Positions 16,564 to 22,255 of a stretch of 64,000 nt of DNA are shown piece by piece (positions within the stretch are counted from its first letter, which is position 1; every line of letters begins with the position of its first letter). The notes beneath the pieces were generated by a model. The model was given only the letters and a program-made list of their open reading frames with translations, was not told the origin of the DNA and did no database searches. The stretch spans positions 1,273,657 to 1,337,656 of the forward strand of contig NZ_OZ007039.1 in NCBI RefSeq assembly GCF_963931675.1, written 5' to 3'. This DNA comes from an uncultured Alistipes sp. (lineage in GTDB: Bacteria; Bacteroidota; Bacteroidia; Bacteroidales; Rikenellaceae). The translations under genes and the position numbers were made by a program.

Positions 16564-17805
16564 ATGTCAGCTATCGAACAACAGGACAGCCACAGACCGC
16601 CATCGGATGGCGGCATGGCAAAGGAAGAGTTTATCCGAGTGGGGACAACGCTCTATAAGATTGTGGAGCAGCCCAAACTGAACGGAGGGTATATAAGGAA
16701 ACGCATCGCATGGAACAACGAGACCCTGCGACAGGATTACGGCAAGGATTACATCGGCAGAGTTCCCAAGTATGACGGCTTCTGCACAGTACCCGAACAC
16801 ATCGGCTACCGTTCCGTGGTCGGCAAGTTCCTTAACCTCTACGAACCGATAGACCACCGACCGCAGGAGGGCGATTTATCGCATATCCAATCTTTGGTAC
16901 GGCACATCTTCGGGGAACAGTACGAGTTGGGGATGGACTATCTGCAACTGCTCTACCTGCAACCAATTCAGAAGTTGCCTATCCTGCTGTTGGTGTCGGA
17001 AGAACGCAACACGGGCAAAAGCACCTTCCTGAACTTTCTGAAAGCCCTTTTTCAGAACAATGTGACTTTCAACACCAACGAGGATTTCCGCAGCCAGTTC
17101 AATTCCGACTGGGCTGGCAAGCTCCTTATCGTGGTGGATGAGGTGCTGCTCAACCGCAGGGAGGATAGCGAGCGGTTGAAGAACCTCAGCACCACACTTT
17201 CCTATAAGGTGGAAGCCAAAGGCAAAGACCGTGATGAGATTGCGTTCTTCGCCAAATTCGTGCTGTGTTCCAACAACGAGCATCTGCCCGTAATCATAGC
17301 CTCAGGGGAAACACGCTATTGGGTGCGCAAGATAGACCGCTTGCAGTCCGATGATACCGACTTCCTGCAAAAGCTGAAAGCGGAGATACCCGCCTTTCTC
17401 CATTTCCTGCAACACAGAAAACTGTCCACCGAAAAGGAAAGCCGGATGTGGTTCAACCCCACATTGCTGCATACAGAAGCCTTGCAGAAGATTATCCGTA
17501 GCAACCGCAATCGGCTGGAGATAGAGATGTCGGAACTGCTGCTTGACATTATGGTTGCAATGGATGTGGATAGCGTTTCATTCTGCCTTAACGACCTTGT
17601 CGTACTGCTGGTGCACTCGCAGGTAAAGGCGGAAAAGCACCAAGTGCGTAAGGTGGTGCAGGAGTGCTGGAAACTGACACCTGCACCAAACGGGCTTACC
17701 TACACCACCTATCAGGGCAATTACAACAGAAGTTGTCACTATGAGCCGATAAAGAGGGTGGGACGCTTCTACACCGTCACAAGGAAGCAACTCGAATCCC
17801 TGTAA
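16564..17805 (+). CDS. P4-type helicase/primase-like ATPase (DUF5906-like)
   Basis: A 413-residue SF3-like ATPase of phage P4 alpha/plasmid replication type. Walker A is 'SEERNTGKSTFLNFL' (about residues 143-157) and Walker B 'LLIVVDEVLL' (about 188-197). A sensor-like 'FVLCSNNEHLPV' follows, as does the arginine-bearing 'GETRYWVRKIDRL'. No primase catalytic domain is visible at the N-terminus, so it probably acts as the helicase partner of the Toprim protein downstream. ATG 16564 is used rather than the TTG two codons before. TATTTTTG at 16521-16528 is a likely -7 box. Its role may be replication of the excised circle or support of excision, as for NBU accessory genes. Confidence 0.8.
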   Translation: MSAIEQQDSHRPPSDGGMAKEEFIRVGTTLYKIVEQPKLNGGYIRKRIAWNNETLRQDYGKDYIGRVPKYDGFCTVPEHIGYRSVVGKFLNLYEPIDHRPQEGDLSHIQSLVRHIFGEQYELGMDYLQLLYLQPIQKLPILLLVSEERNTGKSTFLNFLKALFQNNVTFNTNEDFRSQFNSDWAGKLLIVVDEVLLNRREDSERLKNLSTTLSYKVEAKGKDRDEIAFFAKFVLCSNNEHLPVIIASGETRYWVRKIDRLQSDDTDFLQKLKAEIPAFLHFLQHRKLSTEKESRMWFNPTLLHTEALQKIIRSNRNRLEIEMSELLLDIMVAMDVDSVSFCLNDLVVLLVHSQVKAEKHQVRKVVQECWKLTPAPNGLTYTTYQGNYNRSCHYEPIKRVGRFYTVTRKQLESL

Positions 17806-17871
17806 TACTATCATTTTTCTGTTGAATTGTTGAATATGGGTATAAATACACTGACAATAAACGATATACAT

Positions 17872-17973
17872 TCTCAACAAAATCTCAACAAGCCAAAAGA
17901 GAAGTTGAGAGACCACCGACACCCGTTTGTGGATTTCTCTTTTGGCGAGCGGTTTGTTGAGAAGATGTTGAGA
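17872..17973. repeat. Nested inverted repeats/iterons (origin or regulatory candidate)
   Basis: Three nested arm pairs face each other: TCTCAACA (17872-17879) with TGTTGAGA (17966-17973), TCTCAACAA (17883-17891) with TTGTTGAGA (17954-17962), and CCAAAAGAGA (17893-17902) with TCTCTTTTGG (17936-17945). A further GTTGAGAG lies in the loop. The same TCTCAACA word therefore occurs directly and inverted. The run sits between the helicase and primase genes, a usual place for a replication origin or an operator. Confidence 0.5.
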
Positions 17974-18056
17974 GGTTACGAGGCTGTATATAAACATATT
18001 ACATTGACAATTCACCAAATCAACAAATTTTCATCAACTTCAAAACCGTATGTAAT

Positions 18057-19028
18057 ATGACAATCCAAGATGTAAAGCAAATCAAACTGGCAGACTATCT
18101 GCAAAGTCTGGGCTATACGCCTGTAAAGCAACAAGGCAGGAATCTGTGGTACAAATCACCGTTACGGGAAGAAACGGACGCATCGTTCAAGGTAAACACC
18201 GAGCTTGAAAGATGGTATGACTTCGGCATCGGCAAAGGCGGAAACATCCTCGCATTGGCAGCGGAACTCTACCGTTCGGAAGATGTAGCCTATCTGTTGA
18301 GACGCATAGAGGAGCGGACAGCATACATCCGCCCTGCATCGTTCTCTTTTGGCAGACAGCATTCCGACAATCGTACTTATCAGGGATTAAAGGTTGGAGA
18401 ATTGTCCTCCCCTGCTCTTATAGCCTATCTGCAAGAAAGGGGAATAAACATCGGACTTGCCAAAAGAGAATGCAGGGAGCTTCGGTTTATGAATGCCGAC
18501 AAACCCTATTTTGCCATCGGCTTTCCGAACATGGCAGGAGGATATGAAGTGCGCAACAGATACTTCAAGGGATGTGTCGCCCCGAAAGATATCACCCATA
18601 TCCGACAGCAGGGCGGACAACGATGTATGTGTTACCTGTTCGAGGGGTTCATGGATTACCTTTCATTCCTTACCATCCGAGTAGAAAACAATCCGCAACA
18701 CCCGCGATTGGACACACAGGACTATATCATATTGAACTCCGTTTCCAATCTTGCAAAAGCGGAAAGCATATTGGAGACCTACACCCAAGTCGGCTGTTTC
18801 CTTGACAACGACACGGCAGGACGGAACACTTGCAAGAAGCTGAAAGAGAAGTTTGGGGAACGGCTGCTTGACAAGTCAATGTACTATCGTGAGTATAAGG
18901 ACTTGAACGACTACCTGTGCGGTAAGCCCTTGTCCCAATCGGCAGAGCCGATAAAGGAGAAGAAGCAAGTCCAATCCGCAAGGCGGATGATGCAGCCACC
19001 GAAAAAGAAAGGGGGATTTCATCTGTAA
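18057..19028 (+). CDS. Toprim-domain primase (CHC2/DnaG-like, PrmN1-like position)
   Basis: A 323-residue protein with the arrangement of small plasmid and element primases. The N-terminal region resembles the CHC2 fold ('LADYLQSLGYTPVKQQG', 'WYDFGIGKGGNILALA') but lacks the zinc cysteines. The Toprim domain has Glu in 'YLFEGFMDYLSFL' (about 198-210) and the D-x-D motif in 'CFLDNDTAGRNT' (about 251-262). A Lys-rich tail ends in 'KKKGGFHL'. In NBU1 a comparable gene, prmN1, precedes oriT and mobN1, and the same order is seen here. It probably primes the transferred or excised strand; partnership with the P4-type ATPase upstream is inference. Confidence 0.8.
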   Translation: MTIQDVKQIKLADYLQSLGYTPVKQQGRNLWYKSPLREETDASFKVNTELERWYDFGIGKGGNILALAAELYRSEDVAYLLRRIEERTAYIRPASFSFGRQHSDNRTYQGLKVGELSSPALIAYLQERGINIGLAKRECRELRFMNADKPYFAIGFPNMAGGYEVRNRYFKGCVAPKDITHIRQQGGQRCMCYLFEGFMDYLSFLTIRVENNPQHPRLDTQDYIILNSVSNLAKAESILETYTQVGCFLDNDTAGRNTCKKLKEKFGERLLDKSMYYREYKDLNDYLCGKPLSQSAEPIKEKKQVQSARRMMQPPKKKGGFHL

Positions 19029-19073
19029 TGTGCTCGTCTGCTTTCCGAAAGGTATTTAGACAGAAATACCATA

Positions 19074-19237
19074 GCTCAATAGGGCGTTTTCTTCACGCAT
19101 TACTCCGTAACGCTAAAAACACCCTATCGAGCCAAAGGGAAATCCCTTTGGAAACCCTGTGCAAACGAGAGCAGAAGCCAAACTCGTTTGGATTATGCCG
19201 AGTGCAGCAAGGGTTCATTTGCATAATAAACCCTGTG
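19074..19237. other. oriT candidate upstream of the relaxase
   Basis: The 266-base gap before the MobV gene is packed with inverted repeats. A 17-base arm at 19074-19090 pairs with 19116-19132 with two mismatches. CCAAAGGG-AAAT-CCCTTTGG lies at 19132-19151. AAACGAG (19163-19169) pairs with CTCGTTT (19183-19189), which is itself inside CCAAACTCGTTTGG (19178-19191). AAACCCTGTG occurs twice (19152-19161 and 19228-19237). MobV relaxases normally nick a hairpin just upstream of their own gene, so oriT is the natural reading; the nick base is not identified. Confidence 0.6.
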
Positions 19238-19294
19238 AGCCGATGCCACAGGCAGAGAGAAGAAACATAACGATAACCGCAAAATAGAAATAAA

Positions 19295-20602
19295 ATGGGA
19301 TATTTTTCATTGGACATTAAGAAAGCAAAGGGTACATCGGACACCACGCAGTCCGACCATATAGAGAGAAAGATAATACCTAAAAACGCAGACCCGACAA
19401 GGACACATCTGAACAGGGTGCTTGTCGAATACCCCGATGGCGTTCACGGCAGGGATGAAGCGATTGCCCACAGACTGAACACGGCAGGCATCAGACGGAA
19501 AATCACACACGACCAAGTCCGTGTCGTTCGGGTGGTTTTGTCGGGTACGCACGAGGACATGATGAACATACAGGAAAAAGGAGAACTCGATGAATGGTGC
19601 AACGACAGCATCCAATGGCTGCAAGCCACATTCGGCAAAGACAATGTGGTTGCCGCACATCTGCACATGGACGAGAAGACTCCGCACATCCACGCAGCCG
19701 TTGTTCCCATCGTGACGGGTGAAAGGCGCAAAGCCAAGAAAGAGCAAACGGACGGTAAGCGCAAGTACCGCAAGAAAACAAATTCCGTCCGCTTGTGTGC
19801 CGATGACCTGTTCAACCGCCAGACCTTGGTCGCCTACCACGACAATTACGCAAGGGTGATGGCGAAATACGGATTGCAGCGTGGGGTACGGGGTTCGGAA
19901 GCACGGCACACCACCACCATGCAGTATTATAGGGACTTGAAAAAGAAGAATGAAGTCCTCGAAACTGAAACCAGACTGTTGCAGGAGAAGAAAGCCGAGG
20001 CGCAGGAGGAACTGAAGCAGGTGAAAGCGGAAATCCGTACCGACAAGCTCAAAAACGCAGCCACCGATACGGCAACCGCCCTTGCAAGCAGTGTGGGCTC
20101 TCTTTTCGGAAGTGGAAAGATGAAATCGTTGGAGCGCAGGAACGAGGATTTGCAAGACCGCATCCTTGAACTTGAAAACGAAGCCCGACAACGGGAACGG
20201 CAACAAGCCAAGCAGATACAGGAGATAAGAAACGCTTACGAGCAACAGCACCGCAAGCTGTCGGAGTTTGCGGATTTTGTCAGACGCTACTTTCCATATG
20301 TGGAGAAGCTGATGCCTATAATAAACTTCCTGCGTGACCGATTGAAGTTCAATGACGGAATAATCAGAAGACTGTGCGAGTTCAAGGAGGTCGGGATAAA
20401 AGGCGAACTCTATTCTTCCGAATTTAACCGAAGTTTTGATACCCGACACTCCGTCTGCTCTATCAAACAGGATGAAAACGGTAAATTCGATTTCAAGATA
20501 GACGGGGTTTCTCACGTGAACTGGTTCAGAAAGAAGATGAATGAGTTTAGAGAAGCCATCGGAATACCGAAGCCAAGACAGAATAGAAGTATGAAACTGT
20601 AA
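19295..20602 (+). CDS. MobV-family relaxase (Mob/Pre)
   Basis: A 435-residue mobilization relaxase that nicks oriT and pilots the strand through a helper system. It has the MobV motifs: 'HLNRVLVEYPDG' near residue 35 (motif I region) and the metal-binding motif III 'HLHMDEKTPHIHAAVVP' near residue 125. A long coiled coil spans about residues 205-330 ('LEQ/KKKNEVLETETRLL'-like heptads), as is common in Mob/Pre proteins. The start at ATG 19295 follows an oriT-like region, and an intrinsic terminator follows the stop. There is no coupling protein or pilus gene in the element, so it would be mobilizable, not self-transmissible. Confidence 0.9.
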   Translation: MGYFSLDIKKAKGTSDTTQSDHIERKIIPKNADPTRTHLNRVLVEYPDGVHGRDEAIAHRLNTAGIRRKITHDQVRVVRVVLSGTHEDMMNIQEKGELDEWCNDSIQWLQATFGKDNVVAAHLHMDEKTPHIHAAVVPIVTGERRKAKKEQTDGKRKYRKKTNSVRLCADDLFNRQTLVAYHDNYARVMAKYGLQRGVRGSEARHTTTMQYYRDLKKKNEVLETETRLLQEKKAEAQEELKQVKAEIRTDKLKNAATDTATALASSVGSLFGSGKMKSLERRNEDLQDRILELENEARQRERQQAKQIQEIRNAYEQQHRKLSEFADFVRRYFPYVEKLMPIINFLRDRLKFNDGIIRRLCEFKEVGIKGELYSSEFNRSFDTRHSVCSIKQDENGKFDFKIDGVSHVNWFRKKMNEFREAIGIPKPRQNRSMKL

Positions 20603-20605
20603 ATC

Positions 20606-20647
20606 AAAAAAATCCGTGATAGTAGAATGGTATATCACGGATTTTTC
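20606..20647 (+). terminator. Intrinsic terminator of the mobilization operon
   Basis: AAAAATCCGTGATA (20608-20621) pairs perfectly with TATCACGGATTTTT (20633-20646), ending in a T-run, four bases after the relaxase stop. It separates the mobilization genes from the cargo. Confidence 0.85.
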
Positions 20648-20721
20648 ATACTTTTGTATTGGATTGAGGCTACTCTTTCCAAAACATATTAGAATTAAGA
20701 AGAAGCGTTATGCTTATCTTG

Positions 20722-20839
20722 TACTTGAAAACGTAGGAAATTTTCAATTAGATGCAAGGATAGCATAGTGGTTCTCACGCATATAGCGTGGGCTACTATT
20801 GTTACATCTGCATCTATGGTTTCCTACGACCTTCAAGTA
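20722..20839. ncRNA. Long collinear hairpin before the cargo genes (structured RNA or DNA candidate)
   Basis: Five arm pairs nest in order. They are TACTTGAA/TTCAAGTA (20722-20729 with 20832-20839), CGTAGGAAA/TTTCCTACG (20732-20740 with 20820-20828), TAGATGCA/TGCATCTA (20749-20756 with 20809-20816), ATAGTGG/CTACTAT (20765-20771 with 20793-20799, one G-T pair) and CTCACGC/GCGTGGG around a five-base loop (20774-20780 with 20786-20792, one G-T pair). Internal loops separate them. Such a long imperfect hairpin could be a small RNA, a single-strand origin or a decayed insertion. No reverse transcriptase lies nearby, so a retron is not supported. Confidence 0.5.
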
Positions 20840-20912
20840 AGAGTGTGGCTTTGTAGTTCACGCTTTTTCGTAGGTTGGACTAAAATGTTTATTAAATATA
20901 ATACAACAAATT

Positions 20913-21491
20913 ATGAAGAAGTTGATTGTATCATTCGCATTTGTTTTAATTGCTTTGACATCGTATGCTCAAAGTAGTTCCGAACACCTTACCTTTAAGG
21001 GAATTCCCATTGAGGGAAGTATGACTGAATTTTGTCAGAAGTTAAAAGCTAAAGGATTCACTTCTATTGGCAGTGAAAACAATCTTGCATTGTTTATGGG
21101 AGACTTTACAGGTCGTAATGCAACTATAGGTGTAACAGCTACAGATGATGGGAAAAGTGTATTTGCCGTAGCTGTGTTGTTTGACCCAAGTGGTGAATGG
21201 AATACGCTTGTTAATACTTATAACTATTATAAAGATTTATACACCCGAAAATATGGCAATCCGACTATTTCAAAAGAGAAGAACCCTGCCCATTCGGATT
21301 CCAATACAGCTTTAATGGCAGAAGTTCATCAAGGAACTGTTGTTTGGGGTAGTGCTTGGGAGGTAACAGGAGGAAACATTGAATTATCGATAGAAAAAAC
21401 TTCTGGTATTTATGAGGGTATGGTAATGATTCGTTATCGTGATTCTCAAAATGTAGAAACTAAAATTCAAAAAGATTTAGAGGATATTTAG
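20913..21491 (+). CDS. Cargo exported protein A, unknown function
   Basis: A 192-residue protein with a signal peptide ('MKKLIVSFAFVLIALTSYAQ', cleavage after residue 19 or 20). The mature domain begins 'LTFKGIPIEGSMTEFCQKLK' and alternates predicted strands and helices; I recall similar unnamed periplasmic proteins in Bacteroides but can give no function. AT-rich codons set it apart from the host genes. It is the first gene of the cargo, about 75 bases after the long hairpin. Its signal peptide is nearly the same as that of the next gene although the mature parts are unrelated. Confidence 0.7.
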   Translation: MKKLIVSFAFVLIALTSYAQSSSEHLTFKGIPIEGSMTEFCQKLKAKGFTSIGSENNLALFMGDFTGRNATIGVTATDDGKSVFAVAVLFDPSGEWNTLVNTYNYYKDLYTRKYGNPTISKEKNPAHSDSNTALMAEVHQGTVVWGSAWEVTGGNIELSIEKTSGIYEGMVMIRYRDSQNVETKIQKDLEDI

Positions 21492-21581
21492 TATCCAATG
21501 TATGCGACTTATTCAAAATGTATCTGGTACATGAATAAGAAATACAATCCGTTAATTGTCAAATAATAACATAACAGAATT

Positions 21582-22241
21582 ATGAAAAAGCTTTTCGTAT
21601 TATTCGCTTTAATGGTTATAGCTTTTACATCATATGCTCAAGTCTATAAAATGTATAAGACTCGGAACTATCATAATCAACTTCGCTTAAATACAATGAC
21701 AGGCGAAATACAACAAATTCAAGATGATGGTCAGTCTTGGGAAATTTGTAGTGCGAGAGAAATTTTAGGAGATAAAGAAGGACGATTTCGCCTTTATGAA
21801 ACACAGAATATGTGGACATTCATAATGCTTGATACATATACAGGTAAGAATTGGCAAGTCCAGTTTAGTGTCAAGGGTGAGGATTACATGTTTGCTGCAC
21901 CAATCAACATATTTTCTCTTGCATATCCTGAGAAGTCGTCAAATTGGACTAATAGATTTCAGATGTTTGCCACTGACAACATGTGGACATTTATATTGTT
22001 GGACTCATATAATGGACGACTATGGCAAGTTCAATATAGTACACAAGATTTAGACAACCTATTTTGTATTCCTATAAATAAATACGAATTAGTAGAAAAT
22101 AACGAAAGGTGTATATTCTCTATTCAGCCACTGACAAGTATGTATCAATACTATCTTATAAACGATAATACAGGTGATATGTGGAAATTTCAGTGGAGTA
22201 CTAAGGGGGATGATTATAGATGGATTGAAAGATTCAGATAA
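21582..22241 (+). CDS. Cargo exported protein B with four internal repeats
   Basis: A 219-residue protein with a signal peptide ('MKKLFVLFALMVIAFTSYAQ'). The mature part is about four copies of a 40-50-residue unit. The two central copies are clear: 'NMWTFIMLDTYTGKNWQVQFS' (split here to its key residues W, LD, TG, WQVQ) and 'NMWTFILLDSYNGRLWQVQYS', each followed by an acidic patch and 'PIN'. The fourth is 'YYLINDNTGDMWKFQWSTKGDD' in weaker form, and the first near residue 30 is weakest. Repeated W/Y beta units suggest a small beta-propeller-like or superhelical binding surface outside the inner membrane. The helicase-like gene follows after 14 bases, so the two are probably cotranscribed. 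Confidence 0.7.
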   Translation: MKKLFVLFALMVIAFTSYAQVYKMYKTRNYHNQLRLNTMTGEIQQIQDDGQSWEICSAREILGDKEGRFRLYETQNMWTFIMLDTYTGKNWQVQFSVKGEDYMFAAPINIFSLAYPEKSSNWTNRFQMFATDNMWTFILLDSYNGRLWQVQYSTQDLDNLFCIPINKYELVENNERCIFSIQPLTSMYQYYLINDNTGDMWKFQWSTKGDDYRWIERFR

Positions 22242-22255
22242 ATATTACTTCCAAT

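Noticed and set aside
17827..18060. 77-codon open frame before the Toprim primase gene, overlapping its start (ATGA)
   Set aside because: It is mostly made of the nested TCTCAACA inverted repeats and shows no recognisable protein pattern. The overlap is suggestive, so it is doubtful, not excluded.
19028..19270. 80-codon open frame between primase and relaxase genes
   Set aside because: It runs through the oriT-like inverted repeats; composition is Cys/Arg-rich noise.
20722..20839. Retron non-coding RNA
   Set aside because: No reverse transcriptase gene is present nearby, and the msr/msd layout was not recognised.
20768..20977. 69-codon open frame across the cargo leader hairpin
   Set aside because: Starts inside the hairpin and overlaps the signal-peptide gene in another frame; Cys/Trp-rich noise.
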